Shown here: positions 13,506 to 20,285 of the stretch, piece after piece
Numbering within the stretch: the stretch's first letter is position 1
Layout: every line of letters starts with the position of its first letter
Notes under the pieces: generated by a model
The model's input: the letters and a program-made list of their open reading frames with translations, nothing else
Told to the model about the DNA's origin: nothing
Database searches by the model: none
Source: Acidimicrobiia bacterium
GTDB taxonomy: Bacteria > Actinomycetota > Acidimicrobiia > Spongiisociales > ZC4RG35
NCBI GenBank assembly: GCA_029865445.1
Contig: JAOUGY010000025.1
Location: 1 to 20,285, forward strand
DNA: 20,285 nucleotides
Direction of reading: 5' to 3'
Made by a program: the position numbers and the translations under genes

Positions 13506-14687
13506 TCAGTTTCCCGGTTCCCAGAGACCGAACTTCCACGTGGGATCGCCCGGGAACATCGATCCTTCGAACTGGGATCGGATGCCCATGCGCCTCGTCC
13601 GGTCGACGGCCATCCTCCCCAGTGCCAGCTGTTGAGGCTCCCAGATCGCCAGCGCCGATTCGATGTCGCCGCCCGTTCCGGCCATTGCATCTCGCAGGGC
13701 CCACGCGTCTGCGCACGCCTTGGCCTGCCCTGCCGCGACGTGGGGTCGCAATCCGAATGCTGCGTCGCCCATGATGATCACCCTTCCGAAGGCCATCTGG
13801 TCCACTTCCAGGTCATAGATCGCTTGGACCAGTGGGCCGGGACATTTCTCGACGATCTCCCGAAGTGGGGGCGCAAGCGTCGACCTCGCCGTGGACAACA
13901 TCTCGTCGACGAACCGGCTGGAGATCGTGCCGGGAGGCATCGTGGTTGTTCTCCGGTTGCCGTCTCGGTCCGTCATGAGAGCCTCGAAGGTTCCATCATC
14001 GGGGTAGTTCCGGTACCAGACGGAGTTGATGATCCTCGCTCCCGGCGTCGTGTCGCCCTCGTGGTCGGGGATGGCGTACACGAGGATGTGGCTGTGGTCG
14101 AGCACCTGATAGACCATGGCATCGCGCACGGTTTCCAGGGTCGATGGGGACAGGAATCGCTCCTCGGTGACGCCCCGCCACGCCACGTACCCCGAATAGG
14201 TCGGCTCCACCTCGGGCAACAAGATCCGGCGAGCGGTGGAGGCTATGCCATCCGAGCACACCAGGAGATCGCCCTCCACAGACCGGCCGTCGGCGAGGTG
14301 GAGCGTGACCCCGTCCGCACGCTGGTCGAAACCCACCATCTCGGAATCGAGGTGATATCGATCTGCGTCGAAGACGTCCATCATGGCCCGATAGACCGTG
14401 TTCCATCCCGAGAACCGGAAGTGGTCGGGGTCGGCGTGGGTGATCGTGCCGGTGGAATCGATGTAGCTCCAGTAGGTCAGCTCCAGGCTGGGGCGTTCCG
14501 CGTCCCCACCACGCTCGGCGAAGTACCGCTCGGTGATGGGCAGCACCACGATGCCGGTCCCTCGTTCCTGGAGGGCGGCGCTGGACCGTTCGAAGATCTC
14601 GACGTCGAAACCGAGGTCCGCCAGCAGCAGCCCGGCGGTGAGTCCGCCGATCGAGCCGCCTGCGATCAGGATCTTCGGTCCCGGCAT
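13506..14687 (-). CDS. FAD-dependent aromatic-ring monooxygenase (hydroxypyridine-hydroxylase-like)
   Basis: A 393-residue class-A flavoprotein monooxygenase (FAD_binding_3 type). The FAD Rossmann motif GGSIGG is at 10-15 with ribose-binding Glu33, the DG motif CSDGIAST at 144-151, and the second FAD motif GDAAFGLRPHVAAGQAKA at 307-324. The DAAF-RPH-AAG version of that last motif is the one I associate with 2,6-dihydroxypyridine 3-hydroxylase-like enzymes rather than with salicylate or 4-hydroxybenzoate hydroxylases, where it usually reads GDAAH. Such enzymes use NAD(P)H and oxygen to hydroxylate an electron-rich ring, sometimes with decarboxylation. It begins four bases after the PPOX-fold gene and ends four bases before the CinA-like gene. 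A role in degrading a hydroxylated aromatic or N-heterocyclic compound is likely; the exact substrate is not. Confidence 0.9.
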   Translation of the reverse strand: MPGPKILIAGGSIGGLTAGLLLADLGFDVEIFERSSAALQERGTGIVVLPITERYFAERGGDAERPSLELTYWSYIDSTGTITHADPDHFRFSGWNTVYRAMMDVFDADRYHLDSEMVGFDQRADGVTLHLADGRSVEGDLLVCSDGIASTARRILLPEVEPTYSGYVAWRGVTEERFLSPSTLETVRDAMVYQVLDHSHILVYAIPDHEGDTTPGARIINSVWYRNYPDDGTFEALMTDRDGNRRTTTMPPGTISSRFVDEMLSTARSTLAPPLREIVEKCPGPLVQAIYDLEVDQMAFGRVIIMGDAAFGLRPHVAAGQAKACADAWALRDAMAGTGGDIESALAIWEPQQLALGRMAVDRTRRMGIRSQFEGSMFPGDPTWKFGLWEPGN

Positions 14688-14691
14688 TCGC

Positions 14692-15210
14692 TCAAGGCCG
14701 GCCGAACGTGGCCACTGAATCGACCTCGCATTCGAAGAGCACTCGCCGCTCCTCGAACGAAGGGTCCCGCAGCCCGTAGGGCGGCTCGTTCCCCGTGTAC
14801 TTCGTCCACATCTCGTCGATCGTATCGGTCGCCCGGTGCCCGTCGGGTCCGTCCTCGTGGATCTCTCTGGCGACGGTGGCCTTGATCGACAGCCAGTGGT
14901 ACGGATTGGCCGGGTTCATGAGCATCACCGTCACCTGCGGGTTCGCCCGGATCCAGGACGTCTTCCTGCGGTGTTCGGCGAAGTTGAGCAACACTCTGTC
15001 GCCTGAGTAGCCGAACCACACGGGCGACAGATTGGGCCGGCCGTCGCCGCCGATGACCGCCAAGACGGCCGTCACCTGGCCATCCAGGAGCTGGCGGTAC
15101 TCGCTGGGGAGTTCTGAGAGCGAGTTGACGACGGATCGCTCTCCGACGGTGAACTGGTTGGGTTGCAGGCCGGCCGATACGTCGAGGAACGACGCGTGTT
15201 TGAACGCCAT
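14692..15210 (-). CDS. PPOX-family flavin/F420-dependent protein (Rv1155-like split barrel)
   Basis: A 172-residue protein with the split-barrel fold typical of pyridoxamine-phosphate-oxidase-like proteins. Recognisable blocks are TAVLAVIGGDGRPNLSPVWF (47-66), then RVLLNFAEHRRKTSWIRANP and VTVMLMNPANPYHWLSIKA. The pattern of sensing residues around the barrel is close to actinobacterial F420H2-dependent reductases of the FDOR-B/Rv1155 type, though FMN or haem binding cannot be excluded. AAAGGGA lies about seven bases before the ATG. It sits 12 bases after the cupin and four bases before the monooxygenase start, so all belong to one transcript. It could reduce an unsaturated intermediate or supply reduced flavin to the monooxygenase; both are inference. 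Confidence 0.85.
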   Translation of the reverse strand: MAFKHASFLDVSAGLQPNQFTVGERSVVNSLSELPSEYRQLLDGQVTAVLAVIGGDGRPNLSPVWFGYSGDRVLLNFAEHRRKTSWIRANPQVTVMLMNPANPYHWLSIKATVAREIHEDGPDGHRATDTIDEMWTKYTGNEPPYGLRDPSFEERRVLFECEVDSVATFGRP

Positions 15211-15222
15211 GACGATTCCCTT

Positions 15223-15600
15223 TCAGTCGAGGAGTTCGACGGTTACGAACCTGAGATTGGTTTCTCCGATGTTCTCGAGGTCGTGGATGAGGGCGGTTTC
15301 GGGTGTGTGCTCGAGGTACTTGGTCTCGCCTTCCAGGTAGTCCCGAACGGCGTAACTGCCGTCGGCGAAGCGCTGCAGTCCGCGGGAACCTTCGACGACG
15401 GTCCAGAAGTAATTGATGGTGTGGGCGTGGAACGGTCCACGCTGGCCGGGTTCGAGGATGATCTCCCACACTCTGATCTTGTGGTTCTCGAACAACACGG
15501 CCGTTCCCACGTCGTAGTTGGAGGGGGCGGCCGCCAATTCGTCGGCGTACTCGGCCGGGTCGAAGGTGCCTTCCTCTACGAGTTCGGTGCCTGCTTCCAT
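15223..15600 (-). CDS. Small single-domain cupin protein
   Basis: A 125-residue cupin. The first metal motif is GPFHAHTINYFWTVVEG, with His58 and His60, but the usual glutamate that follows in classical cupins is not in place. The second motif has His106 in LIHDLENIG. Three histidines may still hold a divalent metal. Small cupins of this kind act as dioxygenases, isomerases or binding proteins for small carboxylates. The start is ATG 15600 with GGAGG seven bases upstream; the frame continues upstream to 16938 but only shadows the MFS gene. It lies 44 bases after the MFS stop and 12 bases before the PPOX start. It may catalyse a ring-opening or isomerisation step next to the monooxygenase, which is inference. 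Confidence 0.85.
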   Translation of the reverse strand: MEAGTELVEEGTFDPAEYADELAAAPSNYDVGTAVLFENHKIRVWEIILEPGQRGPFHAHTINYFWTVVEGSRGLQRFADGSYAVRDYLEGETKYLEHTPETALIHDLENIGETNLRFVTVELLD

Positions 15601-15626
15601 GATGATCCTCCGTCGATGTCGGGCGA

Positions 15627-15645
15627 ATCCTATATCTTGCAGGAT
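15627..15645. promoter_or_regulatory. Short inverted repeat between MFS stop and cupin start
   Basis: ATCCT (15627-15631) and AGGAT (15641-15645) are perfect 5-bp inverted arms around nine bases, within the 44-base gap between the MFS stop and the cupin start. It could be a weak hairpin that adjusts relative expression in the operon, or chance. Confidence 0.25.
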
Positions 15646-16844
15646 CACGCCGCGTTCGGGGCCGGCATGGTGGTCCGATGCCATGCCCGGGCGCTGAGCA
15701 TCATCGCTGTCATCGCCGCCAGTGAGAGAAGAGCACAGAAAGACCAGGCCATGGTGTAGCGATGTTGCTCGGCGAGGAGGCCCACTACGAGGGGGCCGAC
15801 GAACGTGCCTGTCAGGTTGCCGGCGAGCACGACCCCGGATGCCCGAGCCGGGTTGTCTGCGTTGGTGCTCGTCACCGTGAAGTAGACCAGTCCCGGCCAG
15901 CCCCAGGCTCCCATCATGGCCAGCGGCATGGCGGCTAGGTAGGCGGGGACCGTCGAGGCGGTAGCCAGTACGGCGCATCCGATCGCTCCCAGTGCGAGAA
16001 GCCACGCCATCTCCCGATGGCCGGCGCTGCGGCGACGATCTGCCAGCCATCCCGACCCGATCCGGATCATGACGACGAGGCCCGAGCAGATGGCCAGCAG
16101 AGTTCCCGCCACCGCTTCGGCGATCCCGGCGTCGAGAGCAGAAGGCACCACGAAGAGCGACACGGCGTTTCCGGCCGCTCCGCCGCAGGCGCCGCCGACG
16201 GCGAGCCACAACAGCGCCCGAGGCACGCGCTGTCCGGTGGCGACGGCTAGGGGGGCGGGGCTCTTTGGCCGGTCCGGGATCGGGGGAGCAACGAGGAGAG
16301 CGCCGACGGCCACCATGGCAGCCATGACAAAGGTCCACCGCCATCCCACGGCCAGACCGATGATGGGCAAGGCGAAACCGGCGACCATGCTCGCCAGCGG
16401 AATGGCCCCTTGTTTCGCACCGAATCCCATTCCCTGTCGCTCGAATCTGGCCACGTTCACGAGGACCATGTTCGATCCCACCTGCATGAATGAGTTGGCG
16501 ATGCCGGCAAGGGCGGCGACCACGGGCAGCACCTCCCACGACCCCGCCAGCGCCGCCGTGACGGCTGAGGCGCCGGCAACCACCGAGCCCACCTGGAGAC
16601 CGTGGGTCGCGCTGCGTCGGGCCACTGCCCGCCCGGCTATGGGAGACGCCAGCGCTCCCACTCCGAAATACGTGGCGGTGGCGATCCCGAGTCTGGCGGC
16701 GCTGAAGCCGAGCTCTGCCTCGAGAGATGCAATCTGAGTGCTCGTCAAGTAGAGCGGCAACACGCCTGTCATCACGTAGAGCACCGCGGTCGCCATTGGA
16801 TGGAGCGCGAGGAAGTCCCGGATCGCATGCCGCCGCGCTGCCAT
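15645..16844 (-). CDS. Major facilitator superfamily transporter
   Basis: A 399-residue protein with about 12 hydrophobic segments spread along its length, the typical MFS size and layout. A loop 2-3 motif-A remnant is visible as GRAVARRSATHG, and loop 8-9 as GSGWLADRRRSAGHRE. Segments such as ALAGIANSFMQVGSNMVLVN and NLTGTFVGPLVVGLL are typical MFS helices. It is the first gene of the minus-strand catabolic operon and its start lies only 17 bases from that of a divergent MFS gene. There is no ribosome site; TATTGT seven bases before the ATG points to a leaderless message. It is probably an uptake permease for the compound degraded by the operon, but efflux is possible. Confidence 0.9.
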   Translation of the reverse strand: MAARRHAIRDFLALHPMATAVLYVMTGVLPLYLTSTQIASLEAELGFSAARLGIATATYFGVGALASPIAGRAVARRSATHGLQVGSVVAGASAVTAALAGSWEVLPVVAALAGIANSFMQVGSNMVLVNVARFERQGMGFGAKQGAIPLASMVAGFALPIIGLAVGWRWTFVMAAMVAVGALLVAPPIPDRPKSPAPLAVATGQRVPRALLWLAVGGACGGAAGNAVSLFVVPSALDAGIAEAVAGTLLAICSGLVVMIRIGSGWLADRRRSAGHREMAWLLALGAIGCAVLATASTVPAYLAAMPLAMMGAWGWPGLVYFTVTSTNADNPARASGVVLAGNLTGTFVGPLVVGLLAEQHRYTMAWSFCALLSLAAMTAMMLSARAWHRTTMPAPNAA

Positions 16845-16851
16845 GTTCTGG

Positions 16852-16870
16852 ACAATACATTATGTCAGAT
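16852..16870. promoter_or_regulatory. Shared operator candidate in the divergent MFS intergenic region
   Basis: ACAATACATTATGTCAGAT matches 15 of 19 positions with the segment at 18078-18096 upstream of the dioxygenase. It contains an imperfect dyad, GACA (16851-16854) and TGTC (16863-16866), and overlaps the minus-strand -10 (TATTGT, 16857-16852) as well as the start codon of the plus-strand gene. A repressor bound here would block both divergent genes. No regulator gene is in the window. Confidence 0.55.
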
Positions 16871-18052
16871 ATGTCGCTCGCCAAGGCTCCGACCATCGCG
16901 TGGTTGGTTTCGCTCAACGTCATCGGCGTCAACCTCATCGCCCCCGTGCTCCCCAGTTACGCCGCCCACTTCTCCATCTCGATCACGGTGGCTTCGGCGC
17001 TCGTGGCCTCGTTCGCCTTCTCGCGGATGTTGTTGCGCGTGCCCGCGGGGCGTCTCTCCGACGCCCGGGGCTCGAGGGTGATCTGTGCCGCCGGGGGAGT
17101 GGTGCAGGCGCTCGGCGCGTTGCTCGCGGCGCTCGCGCCCGGATTCGGATTGTTGCTCGTCGGTCGGATGCTGCAGGGCGCCGGATCCTCTCTCTTTGGC
17201 ACCTCGGCCAACCGGTTTCTTCTCGTGACCACCGAGAGGGAACAGCTCGGACGGGCTACCGCCTGGTTCCAGGCAGGGATCCTGGCCGGCAACACGATCG
17301 GTCCCCTCCTGGGAGGCGTCGTGGCAGAGGTGGCCGGAATCTGGGCTCCGTTCTGGGTGCAGGCGGCGCTCGCCTTCGGGCTCACAGTGGTGAGCCTGAT
17401 CGCCATCCGCGAACCCGAACGGCGCGGTGCGGTCCCGACGCCGGACACGGCCGCCGTGTCGGCGCGGATGCTGTTCGGCATGAGCGGATTCCCCGTGTTG
17501 ATGGTGATGGCATTCGGGCTCTTCTTCGTGAGGGCCGGCGCATTCAACGTGGCGGTACCCGCGTTCGGCGATGCCGTGATGTCCCTGAGCCCCGCCCAGA
17601 TCGGTCTCGTCGTGTCGCTCGGATCGATCGTGTCGCTGGGGCTGCTGGGACCGGCCGGACGTATCGCCGACAAGCGAGGACGCCGGCCGGTGGCGATCGT
17701 CGGTGTGTTCGGTCTGGCGGCGGCGGTGGCGGCACTCGGTCTCACCCGGAGTTTCGTTGCCTTCGCCGCCGTCTCGGCGCTCACGGGTATCGGCATGGGT
17801 CTGACGTCGGTCGCGCTGCCCACCATGGTCGGTGACCTGGCTCCGCCGGGCACGGAAGGTATGGCGAGTGGACTGTTCAGGATGGCGAACGATCTGGGTT
17901 GGGTCGTCGGTCCGTTCGTGCTGGGGGCCTTGGCGGATCGCGATCTCTATTCGACGGCATTCGTCGTGTCGGGGCTTCCGCTGGCGTTTGGGGGCATGTG
18001 GTTCGTGTTCCGCTCGCGATCGGCCGGGACGGCCGGAGTGGCACGACTCTGA
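16862..18052 (+). CDS. Major facilitator superfamily transporter (DHA1-like)
   Basis: A 396-residue, 12-segment MFS protein. Motif A is clear in loop 2-3, AGRLSDARGSR, and is repeated in loop 8-9, GRIADKRGRRP; GRMLQGAGSS is typical of helix 4. These features fit the drug:proton-antiporter-like DHA1 group, which includes both exporters and metabolite carriers. Start: ATG 16862 or ATG 16871 (nine bases downstream). Neither has a ribosome site; TACATT (16856-16861) before the second would suit a leaderless start there. Frames continuing upstream to 16727 overlap the divergent gene. The gene is followed 60 bases later by the dioxygenase, which has its own promoter-like element. Paired with the divergent MFS gene, one may import a substrate while the other exports a product or toxic intermediate. 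Confidence 0.9.
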   Translation: MSDMSLAKAPTIAWLVSLNVIGVNLIAPVLPSYAAHFSISITVASALVASFAFSRMLLRVPAGRLSDARGSRVICAAGGVVQALGALLAALAPGFGLLLVGRMLQGAGSSLFGTSANRFLLVTTEREQLGRATAWFQAGILAGNTIGPLLGGVVAEVAGIWAPFWVQAALAFGLTVVSLIAIREPERRGAVPTPDTAAVSARMLFGMSGFPVLMVMAFGLFFVRAGAFNVAVPAFGDAVMSLSPAQIGLVVSLGSIVSLGLLGPAGRIADKRGRRPVAIVGVFGLAAAVAALGLTRSFVAFAAVSALTGIGMGLTSVALPTMVGDLAPPGTEGMASGLFRMANDLGWVVGPFVLGALADRDLYSTAFVVSGLPLAFGGMWFVFRSRSAGTAGVARL

Positions 18053-18076
18053 TCCGCGTCATCCCTTCTCATTCGA

Positions 18077-18096
18077 TACAATGCATGATGTCACAG
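18077..18096 (+). promoter_or_regulatory. Promoter -10 and second copy of the shared operator, upstream of the dioxygenase
   Basis: TACAAT (18077-18082) matches the -10 consensus at five of six bases and would start transcription near 18089, giving a short leader that includes the GGGAG ribosome site (18102-18106). The overlapping ACAATGCATGATGTCACAG (18078-18096) matches the intergenic MFS motif at 15 of 19 positions, including ACAAT, CAT and ATGTCA. No good -35 is visible, as expected for a regulated promoter. Confidence 0.5.
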
Positions 18097-18112
18097 AGCT
18101 TGGGAGAGCGTC

Positions 18113-19141
18113 TTGGAAATGCGTCGCACGCCGCTGTCCGGTCCTTCCGCCTGGGTCGGGCCCGAGATCCAGAACGAGTCCGACTGGATCGAATATCTCG
18201 ACGAGTCGGCCGTTGCCGAGATCGATGCCGCCTTGGCGTCCGTGGAATCCAGGGGCCTTCAGATCCCCTTCTCCGTCGAGGACTTTCCGCTCCCCGGACT
18301 CGTCGTCCTGCTCGACCGGATCCCCGAGCACCTCGAGAACGGTCGCGGGTTCGTCTTGGTGAGGGGACTGCCCCGCGATCGGTACACCCGCGAGCAATGC
18401 GAGTTGATCTACTGGGGAATCGGGGTGAACCTCGGCACCCCGATATCGCAGAACACTCGTGGACACCTGTTGGGCCACGTACGCGATGAGGGCAAGGACT
18501 TCGACGACCCCACCGTTCGTGGTTATCAGACACACGCCAAGATGGACTTCCACGCCGACCAGCTACCGGTCGACGTCCTCGGCCTCTTCTGCGTTCGCAC
18601 CGCCAAGTCCGGTGGTCAAAGCGCGCTGGTCGCGGTCGACACGGTCCACAATGTCCTGCTCGAAGAACGACCCGACCTCCTCGACGTGCTGTATCAGCCG
18701 TTCAACCTGGACTGGCGAGGGGAGGAGCCACCGGGGCAAGCGGGCTGGTACACATCGCCGATGTTCAGCTATTGCGACGGCAAGGTCACATCGCGGGTCA
18801 CGAGCCGCCAGTATTTCAACACGGTCACGAGATTCGGCGACGAGCTGGCACTCACCGAGGTCCAGCGCGAGGCCCTCGATGCCGTCCAGGAGATCTCCAA
18901 CCGGCCCGAGCTGCGGCTGTCGATGATGTTCCAGGAAGGTGACATGCAGTTCCTCAACAACCACGCATTGCTCCATGCCAGGACCGAGTTCGAGGACTAT
19001 GAGGAAGAAGACCGCAAACGCCACCTTCTCCGGATGTGGGTCGCGTTCCCGCCGGAACGCCGACGCCTGCTCGCCCCAGAGCTGGCCGAGCGATACGAAG
19101 TCGTTGAAATGGGCGGGATCCCGGCGCGGGCGGCGTCATGA
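18113..19141 (+). CDS. TauD/TfdA-family Fe(II)/2-oxoglutarate-dependent dioxygenase
   Basis: A 342-residue protein of the TauD/TfdA group (PF02668). The iron facial triad is visible: His147 and Asp149 in DFHADQL, and His288 in LLHARTEFED; Arg307 in HLLRMWVAF would bind 2-oxoglutarate. Other family-like blocks are RGFVLVRGLP (78-87) and GTPISQNTRG. These enzymes hydroxylate an unactivated carbon, often releasing sulfite, an aldehyde or a phenol from a substituted substrate. Start: TTG 18113 has GGGAG six bases upstream; ATG 18119, two codons later, is the alternative. The stop overlaps the ATG of the next gene (ATGA), so the dioxygenase and the oxidoreductase are coupled. The substrate is unknown; a clavaminate-synthase-like biosynthetic role is less likely given the catabolic neighbours. 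Confidence 0.92.
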   Translation: MEMRRTPLSGPSAWVGPEIQNESDWIEYLDESAVAEIDAALASVESRGLQIPFSVEDFPLPGLVVLLDRIPEHLENGRGFVLVRGLPRDRYTREQCELIYWGIGVNLGTPISQNTRGHLLGHVRDEGKDFDDPTVRGYQTHAKMDFHADQLPVDVLGLFCVRTAKSGGQSALVAVDTVHNVLLEERPDLLDVLYQPFNLDWRGEEPPGQAGWYTSPMFSYCDGKVTSRVTSRQYFNTVTRFGDELALTEVQREALDAVQEISNRPELRLSMMFQEGDMQFLNNHALLHARTEFEDYEEEDRKRHLLRMWVAFPPERRRLLAPELAERYEVVEMGGIPARAAS

Positions 19142-20232
19142 ACAGACGTACGGTGGGGATCGGCGTCGTCGGCTCCGGCCGGATCGGGACGCATCGTGCC
19201 CTTCTCGCCTCTCAACATCCGGCGGTGTCGTATCTCCGGCTCGCCGATCTGTCCGAGGAAGCCGTGGAACGGCTGGGCGAAGAAACGGCTGCGGACGAGA
19301 CCGGGACCGACCCCGAAGCCCTCGTCGCCGACCCGGCCGTCGACGCGGTCGTGGTGGCCACCCCAGAGGATGCCCACTTCGATGCTGCCCGCTTGGCGCT
19401 CGAAGCCGGCAAACCCGTCCTCGTCGAGAAGCCCCTGGCCCTCGACCCCAAAGAAGCGGCGGCACTGGTCGACCTGTCACGAGAGACCGGTGTGGATCTC
19501 CGTGTGGGCTACAGCGCCCGCTACCTCCAGAAATACTTCGTGTCCCGGGACCAGGTCCGTCAAGGCAAGATCGGCACCGTGATCGGCGGGTGGAGTCGCG
19601 TCTATTCGAGTCGCGCCCAGGGTCTCGCCATCCTCGGTCGCAGTGTCCACGCCACACCGGTCGCCGACATCGTGACCTACCTCGTCGATCTCGTCGGCTG
19701 GTACCTCCCCGATGGCGTGGTACCGGTCGAGGCGACAGCGCGGGGAAATGGCGTGGTCTTCCGCGACCACGGGTACGACGTCGACGACATCACCTCGGCG
19801 ACCCTGACCTATTCGGACGGCTCGGTGTTCGGTTTCGACGTCTGCTACATGCTCCCGATGGGGTTCCCCACGACCGGCCAGAGCATCCGTTTCGAGATGT
19901 TCGGCTCCGACGGAGTCGTTCTCATCGATGACGATCACCGAGATCAGATCTTGTTCTCCGAGCAGGGCTACCGAAACGCCTATGCCAGCGCCCAAGAGGT
20001 CAATCTGGTTTTCCTCGGAAGCCGGTCGTCGGGCGAGTGGGCCCAGGGCAAGATGTTCGGCCGCATCGCCGACGAGACCCGGGCATGGCTCGACCACCTC
20101 GGCGTGGGGACGCCGTGTCATCTGACAACGGCGACCGAGGCGTACGTCACCCTGGCGGCGACCACGGCCATCGAAGAAGCCGCCCTCTCGAAGACCTCGG
20201 TCCGGGTCGATCTCTCCGCCATCGGCCGGTGA
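19138..20232 (+). CDS. Gfo/Idh/MocA family NAD(P)-dependent oxidoreductase (third copy)
   Basis: A 364-residue protein with the Rossmann motif GVVGSGRIG (9-17), EKP at 97-99 and a C-terminal substrate domain. The catalytic-type region reads SVHATPVADIVTYLVDLVGWYL, with His171 and Asp177; the spacing differs from the HxxD of the two copies at the left end of the window, so substrate geometry may differ. The ATG overlaps the dioxygenase stop by four bases, so the two proteins are probably made together and act in sequence, for example oxidation of a hydroxyl that the dioxygenase introduces; this is inference. The protein ends 53 bases before the window edge. Confidence 0.93.
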   Translation: MNRRTVGIGVVGSGRIGTHRALLASQHPAVSYLRLADLSEEAVERLGEETAADETGTDPEALVADPAVDAVVVATPEDAHFDAARLALEAGKPVLVEKPLALDPKEAAALVDLSRETGVDLRVGYSARYLQKYFVSRDQVRQGKIGTVIGGWSRVYSSRAQGLAILGRSVHATPVADIVTYLVDLVGWYLPDGVVPVEATARGNGVVFRDHGYDVDDITSATLTYSDGSVFGFDVCYMLPMGFPTTGQSIRFEMFGSDGVVLIDDDHRDQILFSEQGYRNAYASAQEVNLVFLGSRSSGEWAQGKMFGRIADETRAWLDHLGVGTPCHLTTATEAYVTLAATTAIEEAALSKTSVRVDLSAIGR

Positions 20233-20246
20233 TGCGCGAAGCGCAT
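20232..20246 (+). terminator. Hairpin directly after the last gene
   Basis: ATGCGC (20232-20237) pairs perfectly with GCGCAT (20241-20246) around GAA. The left arm begins at the last base of the stop codon. There is no U-tract beyond TT. It is a plausible but weak terminator. Confidence 0.35.
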
Positions 20247-20259
20247 TGCGCCAGACCCC

Positions 20260-20285
20260 AGTCGCCAGTCGCCAGTCGCCAGTCC
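20260..20285. repeat. Tandem 7-bp repeat AGTCGCC at the window edge
   Basis: Three exact copies of AGTCGCC (20260-20266, 20267-20273, 20274-20280) are followed by AGTCC to the edge, so the array may continue outside the window. It lies in intergenic DNA just after the last gene. There are no spacers, so it is not CRISPR. Confidence 0.85.

Noticed and set aside
12383..13774. Plus-strand open frame opposite the CinA-like gene
   Set aside because: It is an antisense shadow, with no domain and no ribosome site; the minus strand carries the MoCF motifs.
15601..16938. N-terminal extension of the cupin frame across the MFS gene
   Set aside because: The extension shadows the transporter in another frame and is Arg/Gly/His-rich; the ATG at 15600 has a good ribosome site and begins the recognisable cupin.
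1..20285. Mobile element or prophage
   Set aside because: No transposase, integrase, terminal inverted repeats, target duplications, tRNA attachment site or phage structural genes were seen.

Overview
The window is about 20.3 kb of dense, high-GC bacterial chromosome. The style fits an actinobacterium, perhaps class Acidimicrobiia: strong G/C in third codon positions, many ATGA-type overlaps, GTG/TTG starts, several apparently leaderless genes, S-layer-homology repeats with the GCNPP...FCP signature, and a PPOX/F420-type flavin-fold protein. The assignment is inference from style only; there is no rRNA, tRNA or other marker gene here. I see no transposase, integrase, CRISPR array or phage gene.

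Layout. (1) 1-3037, plus strand: an ACMSD-like amidohydrolase cut by the window edge, then two Gfo/Idh/MocA oxidoreductases, a small catabolic operon. (2) 3042-4442: a DksA/TraR-type zinc-finger protein (minus), a secreted Asp/Ser/Thr-rich repeat protein (plus) ended by a perfect 12-bp hairpin, and a small lipoprotein (minus). (3) 4500-5840, minus: a class-III PLP aminotransferase. (4) 5841-6327: a non-coding stretch with short tandem repeats, hairpins, a possible promoter and one possible tiny ORF. (5) 6328-12343, plus: five translationally coupled genes (P-loop NTPase of an uncharacterised family, type-IV ABC half-exporter, alpha/beta hydrolase, CapA-like protein, and a secreted SLH-anchored alpha/beta hydrolase). 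(6) 12359-16844, minus: MFS transporter, cupin, PPOX-fold protein, FAD monooxygenase and a CinA-like protein, tightly packed. (7) 16862-20232, plus: a second MFS transporter, then a TauD/TfdA dioxygenase overlapping a third Gfo/Idh/MocA oxidoreductase.

How the genes may work together. Regions 6 and 7 look like one divergently transcribed catabolic locus (uptake or efflux, ring hydroxylation, Fe(II)/2-oxoglutarate oxidation, NAD(P)-dependent oxidoreduction). A 19-bp motif, matching at 15 of 19 positions, lies both between the two MFS genes and over the -10 region upstream of the dioxygenase, which suggests one shared regulator encoded elsewhere. Region 5 is the best candidate for an undescribed system. 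Its energised cytoplasmic NTPase, exporter and CapA protein are accompanied by two recognisably related hydrolases, one predicted cytoplasmic and one predicted to be displayed on the cell surface. I infer a role in making, exporting or trimming an envelope component; the substrate cannot be read from the sequence.
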